Assembly (NCBI RefSeq): GCF_020360975.1 | Contig: NW_025408668.1 | Span: 310,001-374,000, forward strand | Reading direction: 5' to 3' | Source: Hirsutella rhossiliensis | Taxonomy: Eukaryota > Ascomycota > Sordariomycetes > Hypocreales > Ophiocordycipitaceae | DNA length: 64,000 nt | In this document: in pieces, positions 22,913 through 32,430 of the stretch | Layout of the letters: the number at the start of each line of letters is the position of its first letter | Numbering within the stretch: position 1 is the first letter of the stretch | Made by a program: the position numbers and the translations under genes | Notes under the pieces: generated by a model | Databases searched by the model: none | What the model was told of the DNA's origin: nothing | Seen by the model: the letters and a program-made list of their open reading frames with translations, nothing else

Positions 22913-23382
22913 AGATGCGCCGCAACGATATGTGTGGTGGAAGAAAAGGTGTCGCATCGAGCTGACCCTGTTTGGAAGGAGGATACTTGTTTCCTGTGTA
23001 TGCAGATATCGGGGTCCCTCCTGACAGCTATTTAAGCTCGGTCAGTGGACACCCAACGCTCTTTACTCTCTCTTTTGTAACAGTAACAGAGACCTCTTTT
23101 ACCCCTTCTCTGCGGGATCAGCTTTCACATCCGACTTGTCCCTCGTGCGTGCCTCGTGGTGAGATCCGACAGCATCTTTAAAAAATGTTTATCGTTCTGC
23201 CGATAAATTTGTGTCAAGTGCACGTGCGTAAAGTCACATTGACCCCATGCATCACTCATGAAAGCCCACTTTTCATGCTCGTGGAATGGCCCATCCCTTT
23301 GAGTGTCGAGGAGGAGCAAGGGGGTCACGAACAGGGATCTCAGCCAATAAGACCACTAGGCGATTAGGGGTACATTGTTTTA
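22913..23382. other. No gene; possible LTR-like remnant
   Basis: Just past the MYST stop is a stretch with LTR-like features: TGTTTGG at about 22969, TATTTAAG at 23030, AGTAACAGAGACC, and GAGATCCGACA ending at about 23172. Termini and target duplication cannot be shown. From 23.2 to 23.38 kb it should hold the 3' non-coding end of the piggyBac element that follows on the minus strand; its terminal repeat was not recognised. Confidence 0.25.
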
Positions 23383-23438
23383 CTAGCAAATTTGGCTATG
23401 GTAGAAGTCCCAGCAATCCTGCTTAGTACATATAGCTA

Positions 23439-25984
23439 AGGGATTTCCCGGTGATCTGCCGGATCGGGTGATTCGCCGGGTTTTTTCTCCCTTGCATCCA
23501 TGGCGTAGTGGTGACACGTCTGGAGCCTCTGCGTCGCAGAGGGGTCGGTTCGAAGCCGGCTGGAGGCACCCCTGAGCGAACAGGGTACACCCGGGTTCCC
23601 GCCCGTCAACAGGGAACAGCGTCATGAGAGAACACAATCGGCGTACCAACCACCATCAGTGACTAACACAACCACGCTTCAACTTCGACACATCGCGCTT
23701 CAGTTGCTGGGAATAGGATGCTGAACACTTGGAGAAATTGACCTTCAAGCAGGTCTGTCGTGGGGCGAACAGTGGAATGGTTGGCGCAGCGTAAGATGAT
23801 CTGTGGGGCTTGGGGAGTCAAGGAACAAACGTGTTGAACTGTACTCTAGACAGTGTAAAGGCCTTATAGGGACCTCCCTCCGGGCGAAATAAATCCTACT
23901 ACTACTACTACTACTACTTCTCCCTTGCATTCCAGTAAAGAACTGAGAATAACTCCACGAATACTATTTGAATTGTTCTAAAATCTCATAAGAGCAATTA
24001 ATAATGCTCAAAGATTCCACTCAATATTTTTTGAAGTCATCCAGTCATCGAGGTCGTCTTCTGTTACTCCGATCGCGCAAGTCCCCGAAATGCACCCACT
24101 ACCTTCCGATCGCTATCAACAGCTAAAGAGGGCCTTTGAGGACAGGATATGTGGTTCGAAGTTATCATTGCCTTGTTATTTGCGTTATTATATAGTGGGC
24201 TTGGTACCTGCAATGCTATGGTCCGCTCTGGTGTGAACGGAAGAGTGACAATTTCTGCGGCGTGAGCATCCTGACTCCTCACGCAACCCTCAGAAGCCAC
24301 CCGTCGCTCATTCTGCATTTTCTGGGGCTTTTCCATAGTCAAAGTCTTCAGCTCTTGTTAATAGTGCCAATTTATCTCCATATTTTGCTTCAAGGCCTCC
24401 GTCATCCGTCGTTTTCTCCCAATTTCCGCCTCTCATTGCTTCCTCTTCTGTAGAGCGAAAGCTTTTGCTCCGCCGCCTTCTTCTGTTGCTGAAACCTTCA
24501 GGTCTCCTTCTTCAGAGCCTCTTCTTTTTTTTGGGGTCCTTAAGCTGTATTTATTTAGCGAGTTTGAGCCACTTTTGCAGAGCTAAACACCTCGTCTGCA
24601 TTACAATCTGTACAGCAGAAGAGATCATCTTTTGGAGCCTTACCGCCCTGCCTGCGCTGGTGCTTGTGACTACCTGTTCTCTTCTAACTTAAGCTCTCAT
24701 ATAAATCACTTAAAACTCACATTGAGGGCTTTCGAGGGTGCTGCTCAGCCTTCGGCTGTTGCGGCCAGCATCAACAGAGGTCTTCTCGACTACTTCCTGA
24801 AATGCGTTCCAAAACACAGTCTAGAGCTTCATTTTCAACGATTTAATTAACCTTTTTTATTTGTCTGTAAAATGAACAAGATTATACATATACGCTGCTG
24901 AGAGAGGCTGAATAACGATGCATCAAGGGTTGCAGCCGATGAGTGGAATGAGGAGGAAACACCGCAGCGATCATCCGGTGCCCGTCACACCACTCCATAA
25001 AATCCATAATAAAATGTTTAAGTGGCCACAGGTAACGAAAAGGCGAAAAGAACGACCGTTTCGAGCTTCGCCTTAGTAAACCGGTCCAACGTACTGACGA
25101 GCTGCTCCTTTCCAATATTGTGATTCATCCACCTCGTTTTTGACGTGTTAAAAATATTTATTGACGACTTGATTCACGTTTCACCAACCAAAAGTCCAGG
25201 GTTTGTGCTGGCTTGTCTTGGTGGATGAGAAATGGGGGCAGCGATGCCATCTCTTGACTGACGCACATCTTGAACGTAGTGGAGGATGGGTTGCCATTTT
25301 GATACGCCGAGCAATTTTGCCTTGTTTTCTTATATTAAGAGGAATAAAATGTTCGTTCAAATGCTCGCAAGGAATAGAAAGCTCTTTTCATCCATGTTAT
25401 ACATGTTTTAGGGCAGGGTGTCGAGTTTCAATTTTCGTGCGCGTCTTTCCTTGTCAGGTGTGAAAGGGGAGCGCGCACTGAAGTTCAAGCTAAAAATAAA
25501 CCTTACATTCAGACGCATGGGTAGGTTCTTTTCAGAAGATGCTCGTACCGTCGAATCACGTTCAATCTGGCTCATTACGGGTGCGTAGAATGAGGTTATC
25601 CAGGTCGCCCTTCCAACCCCCATTTTTGGCAGTATCCTGAGCCAAGTTCCGCACTATGGATATAATAGGGAGAATCCCATGATTAAAGCCTAAGATGAAA
25701 GTCAATAATGTTCTGTTTTTGCTGTGTTGGCCGAAATGACTTACACAATCTGTCGGCATCCTATTTTGGCCGTTGCTTGGTTTGATGTCAGCACCGCAGC
25801 GCACTGCCCACTAGATAAAAGTTCTAAATATATCCTAGACTTTCACTGCTTCTGATAATTCAGGAACTCAAGTGATACGTCAATTGGCACCGTGGTTGTT
25901 GAGCTATCGTCGATTGATGTTGAGCGTGCGAAGTCGCCACAATCCGGCAAGTCGCCAGATCCGGCAGATCACCGGGAAATCCCT
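23439..25984 (-). mobile_element. Fot1/pogo-type DNA transposon copy A, degenerate, with a nested SINE
   Basis: Terminal inverted repeats AGGGATTTCCCGGTGATCTG at 23439 and its complement ending at 25984, each flanked by TA (23437-23438 and 25985-25986). It is 2546 bp including a 420-bp SINE. It aligns along its length with copy B at 59976-62286, but is more AT-rich and full of stops. Transposase traces on the minus strand include FMEWCDGHRMIAAVFPPHST near 25.0 kb (DDE region) and DEKSF near 25.39 kb. The C-to-T richness relative to copy B suggests RIP-like mutation, as an inference only. It is inserted in the piggyBac C-terminus. Confidence 0.85.
23498..23917 (+). mobile_element. tRNA-headed SINE with 13-bp target duplication
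   Basis: A 420-bp element flanked by TTCTCCCTTGCAT at 23485-23497 and 23918-23930. The head has a polymerase III A box (TGGCGTAGTGG, 23501-23511) and B box (GGTTCGAAGCC, 23547-23557). A T-arm (GTCGG/CCGGC) and a hairpin CCTCTGC-GTC-GCAGAGG resemble a tRNA. The body has no reading frame. The tail is GGGCGAAATAAATC followed by a run of CTA triplets (about 23895-23917). The orthologous position in pogo copy B (about 60027) is an empty site. All hallmarks of a retroposed SINE are present; the partner LINE is not known. Confidence 0.85.
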
Positions 25985-27010
25985 TACATCACACTGGTTA
26001 CATCCCTTACGAGTCTTCGTGCCCGGCTTCTTGCGTGCATTGCTGCTAGCTGTGCCTAACGGCTTGCGCCGACTTCGTGATCTTATTTCCCCAGCTTTAA
26101 AGCCTTGACAAGGAAGGCAGCGAGAGCTTTTGCCGCGATTGACATGTTTATGCTGTGTTATAGGCGTAAATATGTCTCCAGCTCGAAATAGTTGTCTTGA
26201 GCTACCGTCTTTGCTATAAGCCTCGCAAAGATCTCTCACAATGCGTTGCCGCCACTCGCGCTGTGAGGTTATTCGCGGCCAGCTTGGCTGGCCCCAAAGC
26301 TGAAGAAGGTAGCTGTTAACAAGGGCAGTCTCAAGCAGGAAGGTCCACGCAAGTGCCCGCCAATTTCCCCTACAAACACGGTGGTCTAGTCCTCTCCTGC
26401 TCTTAGTTGGTCACCAATATCAACGCCGCCCATTTGATCAATGTAGTCTGCAGAGATAGACGGCACAGGAAGACGTAATACAGGCTCGGCACCGAATTTT
26501 TGCTGTATTGGGCGTGCTCGAGGCTGCGTTGTTGTCGGCCGGCGCCGAATTCGCTCTTCGAATTCCTCGCCGGAATAGACTGTTGAGAGGAATAGCACAA
26601 GAGCGTTATCTTTCCAAGCGAATTGGTTGACCTAGAAGAAGAAGACGAATTAGTAGGGGAATTACTAGAGAGCCTGTCTTCTAGTACTCGTACCTGACCG
26701 TCAGGGGTTGGCGCAGTCTTCAGTGTGCCCCACGGCCAACAGTCCCCCTTTGTGTCAGCTTTCGCCTCCACGAAGGGTTTGTAGAAGCCACAGTTGATTC
26801 GGGCTGTGCCTGTGGCCCCAATCTCTAGCTGACGAAGAGCGTTGAGGAGGTTCGGCGAGGAAAGAGGTTATCAAAGAAGACATGGTATGTCTGTTCTGGT
26901 AGTTGCTTGACTAGGGCAACAACGACGCTCTGGGTCGGGTTGAGAGAAATGCTGCCCTCTGCTGTGCCTATGGCCCTCTTCCTTTTCTTCCCAGCAGCCG
27001 GGCCAAGGGC

Positions 27011-27096
27011 ATTACCATGCCCCACCCCCCTTTCGGTAACACCCACCTTTCGGTAGCGCAATTGAAAAATTCTCCACCAAAAGTCTACCATTTGAA
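27011..27096. repeat. 86-bp dispersed repeat, copy 1
   Basis: TACCATGCCCCACCCCCC, then two CCTTTCGGTA units, then GCGCAATTGAAAAATTC and CCACCAAAAGTCTACCATTTGAACT. The same order occurs at 59496-59582 in the same orientation with a few changes. Here it is joined directly to the piggyBac coding remnant, where the transposase N-terminal half should be. It may be a terminus of an element or a small insertion. Confidence 0.6.
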
Positions 27097-27423
27097 CTAC
27101 ATGAAATAAAATACTTCGAACACCCGTTAAGTTGCCAATGCATGGGGCTTAACGGCTGAATATCCAGCCCGAAGGGTAAACATCGTATACCTGCAATCCG
27201 ACTTTCATAGGAGGAGAGCCCCTAGAACCCCCTTGCGCCTGCAGCAGCCGCTTCTTGGCTGGCCTATCCTAACTATATACCCTATATTACCCTCCCCCTT
27301 CCCTGTAGCTTGTAGGAAGACGACATTTAGTCACGGTAGAGTGGTGGATATAGTGGATCGGTCAGCTGTTGAGCCTGGCGCCGTTGTTGGTCGGCGAGGC
27401 GCATCTTCATCCCTGTCTCATAG
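27097..27423. other. No gene; downstream flank of the Helitron
   Basis: An imperfect inverted pair CCGTTAAG ... CTTAACGG (about 27125-27155) and a short GGCTG ... CAGCC hairpin follow each other. A Helitron 3' end with a hairpin and CTRR should be near here, but I could not fix one with confidence. Confidence 0.3.
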
Positions 27424-30400
27424 TTAGCCATGAATGCAATACGTAGGAAACGCAGGCGTATAACCTTCCGTCGGCGTGTGGTTATAGAGGCTCTGACGAT
27501 CGAAAGGCGCTTCAAGGAGTAAGCCTTGCAGCGACGTAACCCGTGAGACAGCGACATAACTAATGCCGGCCTGGAAGTCGCGTGTAGCGAGATCAGTGAC
27601 TATTTGATCTTTCGTTAGGCTCTGGCATTTGTGAACAGTGATAGCAAATGCCACGATCAGGGGAAACTGCGTGCGAGCGCAGGTCTCGTTGCCCACTAGG
27701 AAATCACGCCTGACTGGGAGGATGGGTGAGATTTTCCTGCCCTCGTTAGTTGTTAGATATGGCGGTCCATCGTAGCTATCAAAGTCCACCATAATAACGG
27801 ACGGGGGATCTTCCAATGGGTCGGCGCCTGCGTTCCAGGCAATATCGTATACAGTACCCAGGGCACCGTTAACTAGGCCAGCTGGCTGCCACAGATTAGT
27901 CGTGAGCATCACCCTGGTGCCCTTAGCAACAGGGAACTTGTTAGATAGATTGCCAGCATTGTCGCTTGGTGCCTGCCCCGCGCCCTTGCCCTGATTATTT
28001 GCCTCCACCTGGATTGCCGGGGTATTGAGGTGCACCATATGCTCATGGTTGTATTCGTTGACCCGGGCCTTTGTAGAATACACTCGCAAAGCGGTCCTGA
28101 AGCTGTCAACCTCGCTCTGCGTTAGCCTGGCCTGTACCCGACTACTAAGGAGGTTCCAGGATGGGATAGATAACTTGACTTCACGCAGTTCCTGCAACGC
28201 CTGACGGAACTGGGCCTGATCATCACCAGCCTGGCGCTGTACCGTGGTTAGGAACACGGTACGGTCAAATAACTGGTAGGCCACCTGCCCTCTTCTTTCC
28301 AGCGAAGACAGGCTAGTGCTAGTCGAATACAGGGGCTTCTGCCGGACTGGTGGTAACTGGAAGAAATCGCCCACAAGCAAGACGCTCACACCACCAAAGA
28401 ACTCGAAGCTACGCTGTGGAAAGGCCTGCCGCAGACGGGAATCGACTCGCGCGAGTTGCTCAAGCCCCAACATGCTCTTTTCATCGATAACGAGGTATTT
28501 GACGTGCCGTAGGCGGGATTGAAGGGCGGCTGCGTCGGCTGGGGAAAGGTCGGTAAAGGTACCTCCTACTGGAAGGCGTAGCAACGAATGAATGGTTCTT
28601 CCTTGTATCTGGTTACTCGCAACGCCCGTTGGCGCCACGCGGCAAATAGGGCTAGGATTCGGTAGGGCGGCTGCCTGAAGATGGGAAGAAAGCACCTTGA
28701 TAAGGAATGACTTGCCTGTACCGCCACCACCATCAACATGGAGAAGACTTTGAGTAGGATTTTGGGCCTGGAAGTGACCCATGAATGTGTCGTACACTAG
28801 CCGTTGTTGTGTATTCAGCGTATTACGCCAGTGAGGGCCAAGGACCTCCACATCGTTGGCCATGGGGTGGCTGGCGATAAGGTCTTTCCAGTAGCTGTCT
28901 CGAAGTTCCGGATATGTACCCACATGCCGTGTCCAGTCGTAATTGACGTCGATATCACGGCGGCCAAGAAGGTCAAGATCTTCCTGGGTGAGTGGGTTCC
29001 CAGGTAAAAGGGCGGCGAGGCGAATCCAGTCTTCGTCATCAAATTCTTCCTCCACAGGCAGAGCCTCGTATTGATCATCTTTGGGCTGTAATGGAGCATC
29101 TTTTGGCCGACCGTAATGGTCATCACCATGACTGTGGTGCCGCCAACAATAGGAGAAGGCCTCAGCGTGAGAACCAAAAAGCTGGCCGTCAACTGTGAGG
29201 AGATCATCAACCCGCCGATGTGGGTGGTTTAATGTTAGCTTTACACGACAGTAATCTGGCCACTGTTGACCTTCTGGATCAGCCTGATAGCGAGGAAAGT
29301 AAACCAGCACACGAGGCCTGCCGTTAATGTTGCCTGGCTGCCATTGCTTCCACTTGGAAGGGTCCCTAGTGCGGAAATTCCAGTATTTGAGGAAGGAGAC
29401 GTAGGTTAGGTCCTTTAGGGCTTCTGGGCGCTGAATGTACTTTTCGTAGATGTTGGGGGCCTCGTCAACCTCATCGCCGTCAATACGGAGGGAGCGGGAA
29501 TGCCTGTCAGGATTACGACAGTCGACGTACAGGCAGGTTCGTGACCCTTCCTGTAACGGCAGGCCGAGGAGCAAGTGGCAAACCTCCTGCTTCGAGTAAT
29601 CTCGCTCAGCAACTAGCTGATTTAGTAGCTTTGACGTAAAGGAAATCAGGGGGTTGTGGTCCTTGACCCGGGGCATCAGGGCCTTCCCAATCTGGGCAAA
29701 AGACTCGCTCTTCTTTTCCGACTTGGAGCAGTATTTGGCCGCGTAATCGATTACTTGCTGTAGACTCGTGCAGGGCGAAACATCTGTGTTGGCTAGCCAC
29801 GCAACGGTAAGCAAGCGATTGTAGTGGTTAATCTGGCCATCATTCCGCTCGCCCCTAAAGCTCCAGTGTTTAGAGTGAGGAACCCTGTCAAGGGAGGCTA
29901 GTAGGCGATGGCCGTGAGGAAATCCAAAGCGGCACTCCACCAGCTTGGTATGCTTATTGAGCTGCATGCAGTAGTTGTTGCAGCGGTGGCGTTGCACGCG
30001 GTTGAGTACCATCGACAGGAGCTGAACGGTAAGAGGATGTTCCAATAGATTACCGATGAGGGGATTCCCTTCCCCAGGAGCCTGTATTCGCTGTGGCTCT
30101 GGGTTAACGGCGGATACGTGATATCCCCAGATGCGGGCGAATCGCTCACGGGACTGATCGTTGTCGGGATCTAAGTCTGGGTGGCCACTTAGCCAATATA
30201 GGCCGTGGTGGTGACTGGAGCCCCTGCCCTGCCATTCGTAGCGGCCCCAAGAGTCCGTTAGGTTGAACTTCTGCTTGAGGACAATAGTTCTAAATAGCGT
30301 ATAACGCTTATGGAAGTGGTAAGCAGCAATGTGGGCGTTGTCCCGCAGCAGTTGTCGTGATAGAGCCATCCGCGCCACCTCAGGAGCTGTTTGCCACTCG

Positions 30401-32430
30401 TCAAATCTAGGCATATGACGGTATAGGGATTCCCAGTGGTAATCGGCTGCACTTGCAGTAGCGAAAAGGCCAGGTTTGCCTAGATTATAGGCATATGCTT
30501 CCAATTCCTTCCTTTGCTTATACCAATACGGCCGGGTGCCCCTGATTACCGCGGCTTGGCGCGTGATTGACTGGATCAGCGCCTGAGCCTCCGGCTCGTC
30601 AGGCTCGGCCATGGCTTCCTCTAGGTCGGCGCGGGTAAGGGGTTGACGGCGGCCGTCGCGTTGCTTGACGAAGTAGTCACTTCGCTTTCGGACCTGCGCA
30701 CGTAGCATCGTGTTGAGGGCGACGAAAGGCCACGTCTTATGGCGGGCAAAACGCCCGTCATGCCATCTCATCGCATGGCCAAGGTAGTCCTGGTACGTGA
30801 TGCTCCGTAAACGAGGCTCCACGAAGTCGGCCTTGCCGTCGGGGTAGAGGGTAGGGAACGCGAGCGATAACAGCGGCTGGGAACGGTTGAATTCGTCGAT
30901 AGGGGTCCTGCGAATGGAAGGCAGTGGCATCTGGTGGTGAGTCTGCGCGCTACGCGGCATATACTCCAGACCAATAATGCGCCCAGGGTTAGGGGTCCCA
31001 GGGTTAGGGGTCCCAGGGTTAGGGGTCCCATCAAGAAATCGAGACTGCAGAGCGTTCAATTCGGTATCAGTGATCTGCAAATTCGGGATCGCTGATGCAT
31101 CGGGCTCGCTAGGGTCCTCTTCCACCACCTCCTCAACGGGGCCTTGGGGGACCTCGCCGTCAGGTATGTCAGCCACTTGGCTGGCAATGGAAGCAACTAT
31201 GCTGCCATCAAGTGGAACCCGTTGCAGGCGATTCTGGCTCACAACGATATCGCGATAGCCCGGGTGGTGACGCTGTAGGTAATGCAGCCAGGCCGACAGG
31301 CATGAGCGACGTACCCGGAAATCGCGAGCAAACTGTTGCTGGAAGCGAGGGTCGCCCCCTATATTAGGAGGCCGCAGGAGGACGATATCTAGCTCTTCAG
31401 CTAGGACTGGGAGCTCTTCAAAAAGCCTGCCAACGTTGCGAAGGAAGTGGACAACGTGACCGCGATATTTATACTGAGCGCCGCGCACCTGGAGGACTTT
31501 CACGTGTACGTGAACCCTAGCGATGAGCATCTCCTCGACCATCGTTAGATCAGGTAGATTGGCGGGGATTTCCCCAAAGTCAAGGTGATTCGCAGCGCTG
31601 AAGAAGTAGGGCTCGTTAGGGGCTTTCTTCCTGTCTCGACCAATGCAGCGACTGCAGATTTTCAAGCTATTTCGCTTCATATCGAACCAACGCTCCTGGC
31701 AGCGAATGCAGCTTTGCATCTTGTCGTCATTCAGGGCAGTATAGAACTCCCGCACAAGGGCTTCATCCTCCTCACTAAGGGCAGGTGAGTCGAGGTTCCC
31801 TGTAAAAGGCGGATCAACTATCTGATCAAACTGTCGCCCTTGAGGCTGTGGCCGTGAACGGGGGTTAAAGGTGGCTTGACGTGTATAGCGGCCGCGGCGA
31901 TGACCCTGTGGCAGTAATGAAGGAGTGGTGGGAAGTGATTCCTGTGAAGGTGTGTCTAGCACAATAGAAGCCGTAGAAAGTGTGCCTGGTGGAATCGGTG
32001 TTTGAGGAATCGGCGTGCCCAGAACTACTGTTGGCAGGCTAAGGGTAGGAGGGACAGAGGAAGGCTCCTCTACAATGCTCGGGGTAGATGGCCCTAGCGG
32101 AGTTCTAGGCAGTCGGAATAAAGCAGGCGTGACATGAAGTTGGAGGCCGTTCACAAACCCGGGCATTGGCGCTGTTCGCCTCGGAGGCGTCAAGTTAGCT
32201 AGCGAATCGGTCCTCTTCGTGGCTCTGCGTGGCATCGACCTTGAGGCGATATTACGCATGGCGGCAACCGCGACTCGGGATTCGGTTACCCGTTTCTTTT
32301 TGCGTGCTCTACAGCCAGCACACTGTCCTGTAATCTTCGTAGGGTCCCTGACGCTTCGAAATTCGGCTTCGGGCAGGTCTTGCTTGCAGGTACGGCAGTT
32401 GCGGACTGCCTGGGGCATGTCATTCTCCAT
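27424..32430 (-). CDS. Helitron Rep/helicase transposase, uninterrupted 1668 aa
   Basis: A single open frame from ATG 32430. In order: an N-terminal cysteine cluster (residues about 11-42, CRTCKQDLP ... CAGCRARKKK), a proline/threonine-rich linker, a DUF6570-type region with CIRCQERWF and CSRC (about 240-410), a (GTPNP)3 repeat (about 467-482), the Helitron-like N/Rep domain with the histidine motif SHHHGLYWL (about 739) and the tyrosine motif YAAKYCSKSEKKS (about 895), and a Pif1-type superfamily 1 helicase. The helicase has Walker A GGGGTGKS (about 1236), Walker B YLVIDEKSM (about 1311), GDFFQLPP and AFAITVHKCQSLT (about 1595). The length and complete domain set are those of an autonomous rolling-circle Helitron. 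This is the best candidate for an active element in the window. Confidence 0.92.
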   Translation of the reverse strand: MENDMPQAVRNCRTCKQDLPEAEFRSVRDPTKITGQCAGCRARKKKRVTESRVAVAAMRNIASRSMPRRATKRTDSLANLTPPRRTAPMPGFVNGLQLHVTPALFRLPRTPLGPSTPSIVEEPSSVPPTLSLPTVVLGTPIPQTPIPPGTLSTASIVLDTPSQESLPTTPSLLPQGHRRGRYTRQATFNPRSRPQPQGRQFDQIVDPPFTGNLDSPALSEEDEALVREFYTALNDDKMQSCIRCQERWFDMKRNSLKICSRCIGRDRKKAPNEPYFFSAANHLDFGEIPANLPDLTMVEEMLIARVHVHVKVLQVRGAQYKYRGHVVHFLRNVGRLFEELPVLAEELDIVLLRPPNIGGDPRFQQQFARDFRVRRSCLSAWLHYLQRHHPGYRDIVVSQNRLQRVPLDGSIVASIASQVADIPDGEVPQGPVEEVVEEDPSEPDASAIPNLQITDTELNALQSRFLDGTPNPGTPNPGTPNPGRIIGLEYMPRSAQTHHQMPLPSIRRTPIDEFNRSQPLLSLAFPTLYPDGKADFVEPRLRSITYQDYLGHAMRWHDGRFARHKTWPFVALNTMLRAQVRKRSDYFVKQRDGRRQPLTRADLEEAMAEPDEPEAQALIQSITRQAAVIRGTRPYWYKQRKELEAYAYNLGKPGLFATASAADYHWESLYRHMPRFDEWQTAPEVARMALSRQLLRDNAHIAAYHFHKRYTLFRTIVLKQKFNLTDSWGRYEWQGRGSSHHHGLYWLSGHPDLDPDNDQSRERFARIWGYHVSAVNPEPQRIQAPGEGNPLIGNLLEHPLTVQLLSMVLNRVQRHRCNNYCMQLNKHTKLVECRFGFPHGHRLLASLDRVPHSKHWSFRGERNDGQINHYNRLLTVAWLANTDVSPCTSLQQVIDYAAKYCSKSEKKSESFAQIGKALMPRVKDHNPLISFTSKLLNQLVAERDYSKQEVCHLLLGLPLQEGSRTCLYVDCRNPDRHSRSLRIDGDEVDEAPNIYEKYIQRPEALKDLTYVSFLKYWNFRTRDPSKWKQWQPGNINGRPRVLVYFPRYQADPEGQQWPDYCRVKLTLNHPHRRVDDLLTVDGQLFGSHAEAFSYCWRHHSHGDDHYGRPKDAPLQPKDDQYEALPVEEEFDDEDWIRLAALLPGNPLTQEDLDLLGRRDIDVNYDWTRHVGTYPELRDSYWKDLIASHPMANDVEVLGPHWRNTLNTQQRLVYDTFMGHFQAQNPTQSLLHVDGGGGTGKSFLIKVLSSHLQAAALPNPSPICRVAPTGVASNQIQGRTIHSLLRLPVGGTFTDLSPADAAALQSRLRHVKYLVIDEKSMLGLEQLARVDSRLRQAFPQRSFEFFGGVSVLLVGDFFQLPPVRQKPLYSTSTSLSSLERRGQVAYQLFDRTVFLTTVQRQAGDDQAQFRQALQELREVKLSIPSWNLLSSRVQARLTQSEVDSFRTALRVYSTKARVNEYNHEHMVHLNTPAIQVEANNQGKGAGQAPSDNAGNLSNKFPVAKGTRVMLTTNLWQPAGLVNGALGTVYDIAWNAGADPLEDPPSVIMVDFDSYDGPPYLTTNEGRKISPILPVRRDFLVGNETCARTQFPLIVAFAITVHKCQSLTKDQIVTDLATRDFQAGISYVAVSRVTSLQGLLLEAPFDRQSLYNHTPTEGYTPAFPTYCIHG
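30982..31029. repeat. Three 15-bp tandem repeats inside the Helitron ORF
   Basis: The unit CCCAGGGTTAGGGGT is repeated three times in phase with the coding frame, giving GTPNP repeats on the minus strand. The plus strand contains GGGTTAGGGG, resembling the fungal telomere unit, but the 15-bp period is not a telomeric one. Confidence 0.8.

Larger units (their letters stand above)
23383..27011 (-). mobile_element. piggyBac-like transposase remnant, split by a pogo insertion
   Basis: The minus-strand reading has the catalytic-core C-terminal half of a fungal piggyBac transposase: NPTQSVVVALV and YHVFFDNLF (second aspartate) at 26.83-26.95 kb, EAKADTKGDCWPWGTLKTAP, and MGGVDIGDQLRAGED (third aspartate) at 26.39-26.45 kb. 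The C-terminal cysteine domain follows (CLPCQGFKAGE, RKGCNQCDV near 25.99 kb). The last 17 residues, AICTKQDCWDFYHSQIC, and the stop (23383-23385) lie beyond the pogo element, in frame once one TA copy is removed. The N-terminal half with the first aspartate is missing, and several frames are broken. Inactive. Confidence 0.8.

Noticed and set aside
23491..23565. A functional tRNA gene
   Set aside because: A and B boxes and most of an acceptor stem can be drawn, but the segment between D-arm and anticodon hairpin is too long, position 33 would be C, and the 5' acceptor half lies inside the target duplication. The SINE explanation accounts for everything.
23439..25984. Firm claim that pogo copy A was mutated by RIP
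   Set aside because: Copy A is visibly more AT-rich than copy B, but dinucleotide indices were not computed. Only an inference is given.
27097..27423. Helitron 3' terminus with hairpin and CTRR
   Set aside because: Several weak hairpins exist, but none has a CTRR at the proper distance on the minus strand, and no second copy is present for comparison.
30982..31029. Interstitial telomere sequence
   Set aside because: The period is 15 bp and the units are in coding phase (GTPNP repeats), so it is a coding minisatellite.
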